Shown: positions 50,751-60,083 of the stretch, piece by piece
How the letters are laid out: every line of letters starts with the position of its first letter
How positions within the stretch are numbered: the first letter of the stretch is position 1
Origin: Paenibacillus montaniterrae
Lineage (GTDB): Bacteria > Bacillota > Bacilli > Paenibacillales > Paenibacillaceae
Assembly (NCBI RefSeq): GCF_018403185.1
Contig: NZ_BOSE01000005.1
Location: forward strand, 340,445-404,444
Direction: 5' to 3'
DNA: 64,000 nt
Translations under genes and position numbers: made by a program
The notes under the pieces: model-generated
What the model was told of the DNA's origin: nothing
The model's database searches: none
What the model saw: only the letters and a program-made list of their open reading frames with translations

Positions 50751-51578
50751 TCAACACCACATTCCCCAGCACCTGCCCGGACAATCGACATCAAAACGCT
50801 GTATATTTCCTGTGTCCGCGACTGTAACATAACAAATCCGACCGTCAGCGCCGCCAAATGTCAAGTTCGTGCCATTGTTGCCCTTCAGCATAATTTCGCC
50901 CAATTCCTTTCCATCCGGCGAAAGCTTCGCAACCGTTCCTTTCCCGTAACGAGTCACATAAAGATTGCCTTCCATATCGCATCGCATACCATCTAGCAAG
51001 TGGTCATCGTATTGGATAAGCAGCCGCTTATTGGCGATTCCCCCATCGGCAAGCAAGTCATATGCCCATATACGTCTTTGCAAAGACTCGTTAACGTACA
51101 AAATACGCTCATCCGGGCTAATTTCAATACCATTCGTCGTCCCGCATTCGCCATCGAGCAATGTTACAGTCCGATCAGGCGCGATTATCCAAATATTCCC
51201 TGTTCCATGATCCCAATCAGGGTCGCTCGCCAGCAACGTGCCGTTCTTCATAATTGCAAGATCATTGGGCTGATTCATTGCCGGCTCATGCGCCCAAACG
51301 GAAATTTCTTTCGTCCTGCGATCAATATGAAAGATATGATGACGAGCATAGTCAGCAACCAGCAAATTGCCGTTTATATCGCAGCGAATGCCGCTGCCAA
51401 TACTCCCTTCCGGCAATTCGATCCAAACCTCGGCATCACCTTGCGGGGAAATTTTGCCGATTGTTCCTTGCCGTTCGTAATTTACAGCATAAATAAAGCC
51501 ATCCGGATCGCATGCGGGGCCTTCAATCCCGCTCGTAAATCCGCCAGGTTGTGTAAAATGTCGGCTCGTCATAACCAT
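50751..51578 (-). CDS. SMP-30/gluconolactonase-family protein
   Basis: A 275-aa six-bladed beta-propeller lactonase: GPACDPDGFIYAVN, GIRCDINGNLLVADYARHHI, NQPNDLAIMKNGTLLASDPD, GTTNGIEISPDERILYVNES and GMRCDMEGNLYVTRYGKGTV. The Asn and Asp of NQPND and NGIE are the usual metal ligands. It would hydrolyse an aldonolactone to an aldonic acid. ATG 51578 has AGGAGGGAG upstream; the longer frame to 51656 overlaps the DUF4838 gene and is not used. Second gene of unit A. Confidence 0.9.
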   Translation of the reverse strand: MVMTSRHFTQPGGFTSGIEGPACDPDGFIYAVNYERQGTIGKISPQGDAEVWIELPEGSIGSGIRCDINGNLLVADYARHHIFHIDRRTKEISVWAHEPAMNQPNDLAIMKNGTLLASDPDWDHGTGNIWIIAPDRTVTLLDGECGTTNGIEISPDERILYVNESLQRRIWAYDLLADGGIANKRLLIQYDDHLLDGMRCDMEGNLYVTRYGKGTVAKLSPDGKELGEIMLKGNNGTNLTFGGADGRICYVTVADTGNIQRFDVDCPGRCWGMWC

Positions 51579-51618
51579 AATCGTCTCTCCCTCCTGTAGC
51601 ACGATCCGACATCGCAGT

Positions 51619-54600
51619 TTAAGGACCGTCAACGAGTATAATCGGTTTGAATTCACCCGGGTTCCATACTGCTCCGCCGTCCCAGCCGTACAACCCGAGC
51701 CCTGAGCCGGTCCGATGATAGTTTCGGAAGTAATGTCCCATCACCACCGTTCCCGCTTGAGGCGCAGCGACATTAATCGTACTGAACGGAATCGCTTGAA
51801 TAACGACCCAGCGATCGTTTTTTACAGCAGCGGCCGATTCCCACTCGCCATCCCATGCCGCACTAACTTCAGGACCACTATAATCAATATTGACGCCAAG
51901 CGAATTCGACATCAGCGCATAGTACCCGGTGCCCATCCCGTCGAGCAAATAGGTTTCTACGGAATCATCATCCCCGTTCCGCCACCACTCGTTCGGAGCA
52001 TCTGGGTGCGCCCTTATTTGCGACACATCATGATCAAAGTTCTCATATCCGACATACAAATATTCGTCGTCCCACAGTGTATACACTTTCGTATCCACCA
52101 GCGGCGCTTCTCCGGTTTGCATTTGCCTGAAATCTGTAACCGGGTTCTCAACGCTTGACCAAGGAGCGGCACTGAAATCAAACGTCGACATAATTTGTTC
52201 CTTCGTATAGTCCGTTTTGATTGCATTAGTTGAAACGTCGATGTTGTCGCCAACAGCTAACGCCATGCGCTCGAACGCTTCCTTGATCGGCAGAATTCTG
52301 GCCTTGGCCCGCTCATCCGCGAGATTGAACGCTTCATCAAGCGCTGCCTGCGCCTCCTCCCTTATGCCGGGTCTGACTACATATTGACGGAATAACGTTT
52401 TGCCGCTCGTCGCCCATGTTTGCTGCGCATCGTCGTATTCCCAGCCTTCTTCAAGTAAATCATAGTAAACCCTCATCGACGCGGATGCTGCTCCGTACGC
52501 TTTGTCGAGAAATTGCGTCTTCAGCTGCTCGATATCTTCATCAGGATTCCAGAACAGCTTATTCATCAGCCAAAATTGCAAGGCATTGACGCCCCAGCCT
52601 TCATGAGCTGAATCAATCGTTCCCTCCGGCAACAGGCCTAGAATCCCCAAGTCCCGATAAAATTGCATGTCCGCTTTTACTTTCTCGGCAATCGGTCGTT
52701 CGAAATCGGTGTATGGGAAGCTCCCGTAATAATTGTAAACAATAACATTTTTCGTTTTCTCGGACCAAGCTTGCAGCTGCTGCTTGTATCTGTAGTTCGC
52801 GCTTCTGCTGTTGTCCGTATTGATTGGCGTACGTGCATCCTCATACAACGGCGCATATACGACTACAATATTATCCTCTAACGCTGTCTTCGGCGGCTCC
52901 TCCGTTAATGTATAAGCATACGCCACTACTTTCGCATCGGGATATGCGACTTTGACTTCTCTAGCCATCTTGTTCAGAAACGTGAAAAAGACAGTCGACA
53001 CGTAGGCTGGATCATCCGGTTCCACAACCAGGCCTTCCTCGGTTACAAACGGTTGATCGGACAAGCCTTTCTGATAAAAATTTGAGTTGTCGTTCAGCCC
53101 GACTCCCACATACTCTGTGCCTGTTGCAGCGATCAAGCCTTTTGCTTTTTCTGCGAAAACGCCGGGCAAATCAGGATGATAAAAGTTAAACTGTGTCTTG
53201 GGCGAAAGCCCGATGTAGTTTCCTTCCTGATCCGTATTGTAATAATCTGGATGATCCTCAAAAAATTCTGAATTAGGCAGCCAGTAATTCAGATTGTGAC
53301 CCAGCATAATGGGCTCGAGCCCAGTCGCTTTAAACCGTTGCCAATATTGTTGATTCGCGCCATGCGCCGACATTCTGGCATTGTTCTTGTTGCGGGCCAG
53401 CATAATATCGGTAGCATAGTCACCCTGAATTTCATTATTGGCGCTCACGCCAAGCGTCAGCCAACCGCGCACCTGCAGAGGGGATCTCTCCCAATAATCC
53501 GCCTTAAGCACAGCGAGATCCGCTTGCGGTTCAAATAGTGTACCAGTCTCAGATGAACGTGTCCAAAGCACACCTGCATTCTCTTCAAGGAAATCGTAGA
53601 CACCATTCAAAACTCCCCGCGGCTCATCCCCCACGATAAAAATGCGGTTGACTTCGCTGTGCACTGCAAAACCGTCCGACCCTTCTATATGCTCAGCGTA
53701 CTCCTCCTGAATAGCTGTAAATTCCGATAGCTGATCTATCGTTCCAAGTACAATCTGAAAACGTCCTTCCGTAATCGTTCCCGGAGTCGGCGGACCGCTC
53801 GGCTCATCCGGCCCATCCGGGACTTCGATGAGGGTTACATCGTCTATCCACAGCCGTCCGGGGCCGTTAGCTTGATTGAACGAGAACACAATCCAATTGG
53901 TATCGAATTGATGTTCCGGATCGCGAGTATAATGCACTTCGAATGGTTGCCACTCTGTCGTGACCGCCGCGTTAACCGAAAAAATTTGCTTTTGAGTGAA
54001 ACCGACAACTTCGCTAATTTGCATGTTGGCATTTCCCGCTTTTTCACCCTTCAACCATGCTTTCAAAACATATGACGAGCCAGGTTTCGTATGAAAGTTC
54101 TGGGTTGAGCGTACATTAAAGGAATTGCCGCTATCCGCCCCCAGACGATACGATACGTCGCCGCTGCGCTTAGTTTCACGATCCAGCGCGGCTGTCCCGG
54201 CAAGCGCATACCAGCCGCTGCTTGTACCGGACTCAAACCCGCCATTGCTTAGCAGACTTTGTTGTACCTGAACAGTCAATTCAAGCTCAGGCCCGTAAAC
54301 AGCACCGTCAACGTAAGGCTGGAAGCGTACAGTATATACGCCGTCCTCTGTCGATGACGGTACAAACAGAGAAGCCGTTATTGCGCCTGTCTGTCCCGAT
54401 TCAAGTGAAAAGCCTTCATTCATGGCAATGTCGAACGGATTAATGTCATTAAGCGTATCAATCGACACCGCTTTCACAACACTATCGCCATTGTAAAACA
54501 TAATTGACAGGTCGTAATTCCCTCCCTTATCAACTTCAAGCCGCCTTTCACCGAGGGATACACTTACTGTCTGATCCATTAATTGCTCACGTTCATAAAT

Positions 54601-54873
54601 CGGCAATGTCGCGCCGCTGACGAGTTCGATCGTGCTTTGCAATTCTTTAGCTGCATAACGTTCCATTTCAGCAGCGTTGGAATTAATGATAATTTCGGCG
54701 CGAGGCTGGCCGTTCTCAACCAGCTGCGGTGCGTTCTCCGAGATTTCGTTACCAGTTGTTGCCACACTTGTCTTGCCGCCAGCTTCAACAGAAAGCTGGC
54801 TGCCAGGGATAACAAGAAGAGCTGCTAGCAAACAAACAATTGTCTTTTGCAACCAAAAACGGGCAGTTTTCAT
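51619..54873 (-). CDS. secreted multidomain DUF4838 protein with CBMs
   Basis: About 1084 aa with a Sec signal peptide ending SVEAGGK. Order: GH20-type N-terminal alpha/beta domain begins at ENGQPRAEIIINSN, is interrupted by a beta domain (NEW3/Ig-like) and a CBM4/9-like domain (NGGFESGTSSGWYALAG...RLWIDDVTLIEV, about residues 205-360), resumes at GRFQIVLGTIDQ, then the DUF4838 catalytic-like domain (ARNKNNARMSAHGANQQYW... to DSAHEGWGVNALQFWL), and a C-terminal CBM9-type domain (TLWDDEYLYVGYENFDHD). ATG 54873 with GAGGAGG. Likely the extracellular enzyme that first attacks the glycan. First gene of unit A. Confidence 0.85.
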   Translation of the reverse strand: MKTARFWLQKTIVCLLAALLVIPGSQLSVEAGGKTSVATTGNEISENAPQLVENGQPRAEIIINSNAAEMERYAAKELQSTIELVSGATLPIYEREQLMDQTVSVSLGERRLEVDKGGNYDLSIMFYNGDSVVKAVSIDTLNDINPFDIAMNEGFSLESGQTGAITASLFVPSSTEDGVYTVRFQPYVDGAVYGPELELTVQVQQSLLSNGGFESGTSSGWYALAGTAALDRETKRSGDVSYRLGADSGNSFNVRSTQNFHTKPGSSYVLKAWLKGEKAGNANMQISEVVGFTQKQIFSVNAAVTTEWQPFEVHYTRDPEHQFDTNWIVFSFNQANGPGRLWIDDVTLIEVPDGPDEPSGPPTPGTITEGRFQIVLGTIDQLSEFTAIQEEYAEHIEGSDGFAVHSEVNRIFIVGDEPRGVLNGVYDFLEENAGVLWTRSSETGTLFEPQADLAVLKADYWERSPLQVRGWLTLGVSANNEIQGDYATDIMLARNKNNARMSAHGANQQYWQRFKATGLEPIMLGHNLNYWLPNSEFFEDHPDYYNTDQEGNYIGLSPKTQFNFYHPDLPGVFAEKAKGLIAATGTEYVGVGLNDNSNFYQKGLSDQPFVTEEGLVVEPDDPAYVSTVFFTFLNKMAREVKVAYPDAKVVAYAYTLTEEPPKTALEDNIVVVYAPLYEDARTPINTDNSRSANYRYKQQLQAWSEKTKNVIVYNYYGSFPYTDFERPIAEKVKADMQFYRDLGILGLLPEGTIDSAHEGWGVNALQFWLMNKLFWNPDEDIEQLKTQFLDKAYGAASASMRVYYDLLEEGWEYDDAQQTWATSGKTLFRQYVVRPGIREEAQAALDEAFNLADERAKARILPIKEAFERMALAVGDNIDVSTNAIKTDYTKEQIMSTFDFSAAPWSSVENPVTDFRQMQTGEAPLVDTKVYTLWDDEYLYVGYENFDHDVSQIRAHPDAPNEWWRNGDDDSVETYLLDGMGTGYYALMSNSLGVNIDYSGPEVSAAWDGEWESAAAVKNDRWVVIQAIPFSTINVAAPQAGTVVMGHYFRNYHRTGSGLGLYGWDGGAVWNPGEFKPIILVDGP

Positions 54874-54987
54874 ACGTTTATCCTCCTCATTTTGAAAACA
54901 AACGGTTTCTCCCTCCACCTATCCAACAAACTATAATAACAAGAAATCTATTTTTAACATTCTAGCACCACTGCATGCCGACACACT

Positions 54988-55449
54988 ATGCATAGAAGTT
55001 GCAAAAATGTACACTGGATACATTTCCTTTTGAAGGATTTAACGGACGACCAAAGATTCATCGTAACCGATCTTAGCGGCAATACGCTATATATCGGAAC
55101 GCCAAATAGCGATCGGCCGGAAACGAAGTTTTGGCGATCGCTCGAAAGTGCTAAATATGCCGAGCATTTCGATGTCCTCTATGATTTAACGTATTCCAAA
55201 GAGGACTATCAGGCGGCGCAAAATATGCTGGACAAGTTCTTTCCTGCAATAACTGATGCATTTGATGCTTGCGCACTCGATTGGGCGAAGGTGCTTCTGG
55301 TCGCATTAGAGCTTCATAAACTAAGCAGCCAGACGATTCATAAGTCCGTTAGCAACAAGCTTCAACAATTGCTTGACGCAAACGGTTCTCTTAATCCGGA
55401 ATGGGCCAAAATCAAACGCAAGTATGACGATATCCTTACAGGCGAATGA
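54988..55449 (+). CDS. hypothetical soluble protein
   Basis: A 153-codon frame, divergent from unit A. The sequence is mixed alpha/beta with TDDQRFIVTDLSGNTLYIGTPNS at the start, and a helical C-terminal half (YQAAQNMLDKFFPAITDAF...NKLQQLLDANGSLNPEWAKIKRKYDD). There is no ribosome binding site before ATG 54988 or before the in-frame TTG at 55033, so the start is uncertain or the gene is a 5'-truncated remnant. No family is recognised. Confidence 0.5.
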   Translation: MHRSCKNVHWIHFLLKDLTDDQRFIVTDLSGNTLYIGTPNSDRPETKFWRSLESAKYAEHFDVLYDLTYSKEDYQAAQNMLDKFFPAITDAFDACALDWAKVLLVALELHKLSSQTIHKSVSNKLQQLLDANGSLNPEWAKIKRKYDDILTGE

Positions 55450-55484
55450 TCGTGGTCCACGATCGTTCTTCTACTTTTTTATTT
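55448..55484 (+). terminator. intrinsic terminator after the 153-codon gene
   Basis: GATCGTG-GTC-CACGATC, followed by a T-rich tail ending TTTTTTATT. Confidence 0.6.
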
Positions 55485-56195
55485 ATTGTAGATGACCGGG
55501 GTGTTGGATTTCCATTGGCTCCATAATGAATCCTCCACCGTCAGTTCGGCCATAAAATGACTTACATTAATTCTGCTCGTTGTGCCTGAATTGAATATCG
55601 GACTCCTGATCGGAGATTCACATATTTCATACGGACTTGTCTCATTGTGATTGACTAATGCATCCGGCCGGACGATAACCCATTCTATCTGTTCGTCCTT
55701 CCCGCCAATTTCCGCAATCAAATAATTCGCAGCCGTGACGTTATCCCGGTGAGGAGGAAGCAAGAGCTTTAGTATCGACATAATGATTTTTTCGCCCATT
55801 GAATTGCGCTCTCCAGCCAACGTATTCGTATAACCGGTTGTCCCCATCAGGATGAGCTTCACTCTTTTGTCAGCTCTTTGTTTCACTGTTTCACAGATTC
55901 TTTTTATGGTGTCAAACACCAAATAACGCGGCTTGCCAAATATCCCTTTGACCGTCATATTGTGACCGAGACAGCAGATAATAACATCGCAATCGCGCAA
56001 GAGATGATTCAGCTCGGTATCCTTTAATTCACTAATATTCCCCTGCACGATTTCTACCCATGGATTTCCCTGTAACTCCTTGGGGAGAACAGCACTTTTT
56101 CTGATGAGAATCCGGGTATGGATCTGCCTGTAAATGAATTGCCTGACGACTTGTTGACCGGTAGCTCCGCTTGCCCCAAGCACTAATACTCTCAT
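55479..56195 (-). CDS. NAD(P)-binding protein (NmrA/atypical SDR)
   Basis: A 238-aa Rossmann protein with GASGATGQQVVRQF nucleotide motif, CDVIICCLGHN and LILMGTTGY, then a substrate half with EWVIVRPDALVN. The classical Tyr-x3-Lys catalytic pair is absent, as in NmrA-like and NAD(P)H-binding sensors and isomerases. ATG 56195 sits behind AAGGAG. It is monocistronic and separate from the catabolic locus. Confidence 0.85.
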   Translation of the reverse strand: MRVLVLGASGATGQQVVRQFIYRQIHTRILIRKSAVLPKELQGNPWVEIVQGNISELKDTELNHLLRDCDVIICCLGHNMTVKGIFGKPRYLVFDTIKRICETVKQRADKRVKLILMGTTGYTNTLAGERNSMGEKIIMSILKLLLPPHRDNVTAANYLIAEIGGKDEQIEWVIVRPDALVNHNETSPYEICESPIRSPIFNSGTTSRINVSHFMAELTVEDSLWSQWKSNTPVIYNK

Positions 56196-56298
56196 AGTCA
56201 ATCTCCTTAATTATTCGATTTAATTTCAATGTTAATGTATAGGAGTAGTATAGCGGCGGAAAAGTATGGGCGGGTAGCTACTAAAGTAGGTATCCATA

Positions 56299-56323
56299 CA
56301 AAAAACCCCACTAAGTGGAGTTT
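56299..56323 (-). terminator. intrinsic terminator after the LuxR gene
   Basis: AACTCCACTTAGTGGGGTT with six T on the minus strand, 40 bases after the stop. Confidence 0.8.
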
Positions 56324-56363
56324 GGTTTCGAAGCTTATTCAGATAATTTGTGAGGAGAGCGAT

Positions 56364-59000
56364 TCAGATTAGTCCAAGCTCTCTGGCGCGCGCGATTGCT
56401 TCCGTTCGCCTTTTCACCTGCAATTTCTCAAAAATGTTGCGGTTATAGCCCTTCACTGTACTTAAAGCCAGAAAAAGCCGATCACCAATTTGTTGATTGG
56501 AGAGGCCTTGTGCAATCAATTGCAACACTTCCAGCTCGCGCTCGCTTAAGTTGTCGACGAAAGGCTGCGAATGGTTGTAGCGATGCAAGAGCGCGAAGTC
56601 TTCAAGCTTCTGTTCATCACGCATGTTGGACAGCAAAAAGTCGGTATAGTCCAGCTCGATCCGGCGGGCCACCGCTTCTGTTAATAGGTCAAGCATAGGC
56701 TTGCCTTCATCGACAAACAAACGAACGAAGCCATCATGCTTTGCCAGCATAAGCGCAGCCTTCAAGCTTTGCAGCGCTCTGTCGATACGGCCTTGACACT
56801 GAAAAGCTACCGCTTGGAGAACAAGAAGCTCAAGCTGCTTGTGCTTCAACTGCTTCGCTTTCGCTTGCTCAAGCAAGTCGCCCAGCACGGCCAGGGCGGC
56901 AGCTGCCTTTCCTTGGTGCATATAAATTCTTGCTTGCAGAGCAGGCCATTCCTTCGCCTCCAACAGCATTGCATCTTCTGGCAAATGGCCATGGCGAAGA
57001 GCAATCAGCAGCTCTACATGTCCAACCTTCCCCATCAGGTGCCGCAAGGATCGTTCCTGCACTTCACGACGCGCTTTAGCAAGCAAAGCTTCCGCGGCAG
57101 AAAGCTCTTGTCTGGCAAGCTTCAATTTGGCCGCGAACAATTGGCTGTCAGCCAGCCTGTCCGTGTTCTCAAGCTGCCCTGCGAGCAGGATACTCCGCTG
57201 GCAATACTCGTCGGCTGCATTCAAATCATTCCATTCATAATAGATGCGCGCCATGCCCAAGTAAGCGTCGCAGATCGCCGGCAACGGCGGTTCGCCAGCC
57301 AATTGAATGGCTTCTTTATAGGTTTGCACGGCCAGCTTCAACTGATTGTCCCGCTCCTGGATCTGTCCAGTGCCTAAAGCGGCCATCAGCGCAATAATTA
57401 CATGTCCGATCCGCTTGCTAATCGCCAGCGCTTCTGCATACGCTTGCCTGGCGGCAGCGCGATTGCCCTGCAACTGATAAGCAACGCCTAACGTCCAGCT
57501 CGTCGCTGCACGAACAGACAGGTTGTCGGGATGCAGATGTTCCAGCGCAATGAGCGACTGGGCGATTATCGTGTCCGCATCGTTCCGCGTAACGGCGAGT
57601 GTAGCCTTGATTGATGCAATATGCCCGACCAAATCCGGATCAATCTGATCGGGATCGAGCAGCTTTAAGGCTGCTTCGGCAGCAAATAGCTTCTGCTCTA
57701 TTCCGTTCAGCTCTCCAACCATTAATTGGGCGGAGGCATAAATTACCCAGAGCGACGGGCGATTATTGAGCGTCGCCTCGTCCTGACGCTGCAACCAGGT
57801 CAATACAGGATGGACGGCACCGCGAAAGTGCAGCGGCATGCCCTTGCCTTCGATTAATGCTGCGACCCGATCCGTATCCTGAGCAGCGGCAGCATGCTGA
57901 AACGCTTCGAGCTCCAATTCATTCTGTTCAAACCACTGGCTTGCTCTGCTGTGCAAAGCGGCAATCGCATCGCCCTTCTCCTTGCAGGCTTGCTTAAAGC
58001 GCTGTCGCAACAAATCAGCAAACAGATGATGGTAACGATACCAGCGACGTTCACTATCTAGCGGGACGATGAAAAGATTGGATCGCTCCAGAACCTCCAG
58101 CATTTCCTGTCCTCCGCGAGCAGTCTGTACGATAGCATCGCAAAGAGAGGCGCAAAAACGATCCAGCATGGAGGTATACAGCAAAAAGGTTTGAACCTCT
58201 TCCGGCTGCTGCCTGAGGACCTCCTCCATCAAATAATCCAGCACGAAACGATGGGTGCCGCTAAAAGCCGAGATGAATGGCTCCGTATTCGTATGGCCCT
58301 GCATGGAGAGAGCAGCCAATTGCAGCCCGACAGCCCACCCTTCCGTGCGCTTCTCCAGAGCAAGCACTTCGGTCGGTGACAGATGAAGCCCCATTACTTG
58401 ATTTAAAAATAATACCGCTTCATGCGAGGTGAAGCGCAGGTCTTGCAGGCGCAACTCTGTTAATTGGTCTTGAGCCCGCAGTCTGGCGATCGACAGCGGC
58501 GGATCTTCGCGTGTTAAGATGATCAAATGCATCGGTAAAGGCTGGTTGTCAATGAGGAAAGCCAGCGCATCATGTATAGTTCGGGACTCGATCACGTGAT
58601 AATCGTCGAGAACGAGGACGAAAGCAGCGGACCCGGACGACAATTCATTGATTAAAGCGGTCAGGATGTATGGAATTGGCGGCGGCTGCGGGGATTGCAA
58701 AGCTTTCCATGCACCTTCGCCATTAACGGCAACGATTTTTTTTAATGCTGCGACAAGATGAAGAAGAAAACGCTCAGGAGCATTGTCCTCTTCATCCAGC
58801 GACAGCCAGGCGGCCGGACGTTTGCTGTCCGCCAGCCACTCGCTGACTAACGTAGTTTTGCCATAGCCCGCAGAAGCGGAAATCAGCGTTAATTTTTTAT
58901 GCATACCCGCGTTCAAGCGCTCGAACAAATGGGAGCGTCGCACAGCTTGCGATCGCGCCGGAGGAATATGCAGTTTTGTGGTCAGGATCGGAAGCTTCAT
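56364..59000 (-). CDS. MalT-like large ATP-binding LuxR regulator (STAND ATPase)
   Basis: An 878-aa regulator of the LAL/MalT class: a STAND-type NTPase with Walker A SASAGYGKTT (41-50) and Walker B AFVLVLDDYHVI, a large helical TPR-like arm (about 400-790), and a C-terminal LuxR helix-turn-helix (LSERELEVLQLIAQGLSNQQ, LFLALSTVKGYNRNIFEKLQVKRR, about 815-878). Members sense a small ligand and oligomerise with ATP to activate transcription. The start has only a weak ribosome binding site (GGTGGTG). Its target may be the SDR genes just upstream, but this is not shown. Confidence 0.92.
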   Translation of the reverse strand: MKLPILTTKLHIPPARSQAVRRSHLFERLNAGMHKKLTLISASAGYGKTTLVSEWLADSKRPAAWLSLDEEDNAPERFLLHLVAALKKIVAVNGEGAWKALQSPQPPPIPYILTALINELSSGSAAFVLVLDDYHVIESRTIHDALAFLIDNQPLPMHLIILTREDPPLSIARLRAQDQLTELRLQDLRFTSHEAVLFLNQVMGLHLSPTEVLALEKRTEGWAVGLQLAALSMQGHTNTEPFISAFSGTHRFVLDYLMEEVLRQQPEEVQTFLLYTSMLDRFCASLCDAIVQTARGGQEMLEVLERSNLFIVPLDSERRWYRYHHLFADLLRQRFKQACKEKGDAIAALHSRASQWFEQNELELEAFQHAAAAQDTDRVAALIEGKGMPLHFRGAVHPVLTWLQRQDEATLNNRPSLWVIYASAQLMVGELNGIEQKLFAAEAALKLLDPDQIDPDLVGHIASIKATLAVTRNDADTIIAQSLIALEHLHPDNLSVRAATSWTLGVAYQLQGNRAAARQAYAEALAISKRIGHVIIALMAALGTGQIQERDNQLKLAVQTYKEAIQLAGEPPLPAICDAYLGMARIYYEWNDLNAADEYCQRSILLAGQLENTDRLADSQLFAAKLKLARQELSAAEALLAKARREVQERSLRHLMGKVGHVELLIALRHGHLPEDAMLLEAKEWPALQARIYMHQGKAAAALAVLGDLLEQAKAKQLKHKQLELLVLQAVAFQCQGRIDRALQSLKAALMLAKHDGFVRLFVDEGKPMLDLLTEAVARRIELDYTDFLLSNMRDEQKLEDFALLHRYNHSQPFVDNLSERELEVLQLIAQGLSNQQIGDRLFLALSTVKGYNRNIFEKLQVKRRTEAIARARELGLI

Positions 59001-59061
59001 TAATTTCTACACCACCATTTCAGCCTACTTGCGGTTATACAGCTCTCGCTGATACCGTATA

Positions 59062-59940
59062 TTAAAATTTCTGTAGACTCCTCCGTTCTCCTGCTCCAAG
59101 AAATTCATCGCTATATATTTCGGATATTTTTTCCAAGACTCGCTGCGCATGCTCTGTAAATTTCAAATCCGCAATCCGATCCTTGAGCAGAAACACGCCG
59201 CTCTCATTGCTATGTTTACCGAGGGCTCCTTCAAATAATAGGTTAGCGCCATGGGTAGGCGGAGAGGAAAAATACTTCATAAACAGCTCAAACCATGCGG
59301 TTAGCCCGGAATCTTTTCCTTTTCTTAGCGTGTTGTTAATGCCCGGGTCAACACTGCGGATCTTGATGCCTTCTTTGGCTAGTTGCGGTGCGATGGCTCG
59401 AGTCCATAGCGAAAGCGCCAGCTTTGAAGCTGCATAAGGTCCAAACATTTTGCGAAAGGTTTTGGGATGCTCTAAGCTTTCGACCGAAAACTCCTTCGTA
59501 AATCTAAGGGCCTGTGATGAAGTGTTTATTACCGTTTTTAAGCTGCTGTTTTTCAACTGCTCCTTCAATTCCATCAGAATAATATAAGGTACGACTGTCA
59601 ACAATTCATAATGCATTTCGCGGCCCTGCTTCGAATAGCGCAGCTCACTTAAGCCTCCTCCGGCGTTGTTGAACAAAATATCGATCCTCTGCTCCTTGCT
59701 TTTGATTTCATCCAAAGCGTGTCTCAAGCTGCCGTAATCGGTGAGATCCTTCACTTTATAGGCTCGGAGCACCCCTTCTTTACGATGATTTTGGATAAAT
59801 CTATCGTCGGCTGGAAAATCCGATCGAATCAAAGCAATTACCTGCCAGTTCTCCGACAGCAATTTCCGGGTCAATGCCAATCCGATCCCGCTACTTGCGC
59901 CGGTTATCAGTGCGATTCGTTTTTGCTGGTTCGTATTCAA
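59062..59940 (-). CDS. SDR-family oxidoreductase
   Basis: A 292-aa SDR: NTNQQKRIALITGASSGIGLALTR cofactor motif, FNNAGGG, catalytic Ser in INTSSQALRF and Tyr/Lys in YAASKLAL, with about 60 extra residues at the C-terminus, as in retinol-dehydrogenase-like SDRs. I prefer the TTG start at 59940, which has GAAGGAGG seven bases upstream; the ATG at 59973 has none. It lies between the LuxR gene and another SDR on the same strand. Confidence 0.85.
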   Translation of the reverse strand: MNTNQQKRIALITGASSGIGLALTRKLLSENWQVIALIRSDFPADDRFIQNHRKEGVLRAYKVKDLTDYGSLRHALDEIKSKEQRIDILFNNAGGGLSELRYSKQGREMHYELLTVVPYIILMELKEQLKNSSLKTVINTSSQALRFTKEFSVESLEHPKTFRKMFGPYAASKLALSLWTRAIAPQLAKEGIKIRSVDPGINNTLRKGKDSGLTAWFELFMKYFSSPPTHGANLLFEGALGKHSNESGVFLLKDRIADLKFTEHAQRVLEKISEIYSDEFLGAGERRSLQKF

Positions 59941-60083
59941 CGTATGTCCTCCTTCACATTTCAGAATATTCACCGATCATTTGCGCACCTCAGTCGGAGG
60001 TGAACAGGAGGATCACAAAACTATATGAAAGCTCATGTCCCTCCTGCCCGCCTTTAATAGTCATATATGCGAACTGAGGGCGA

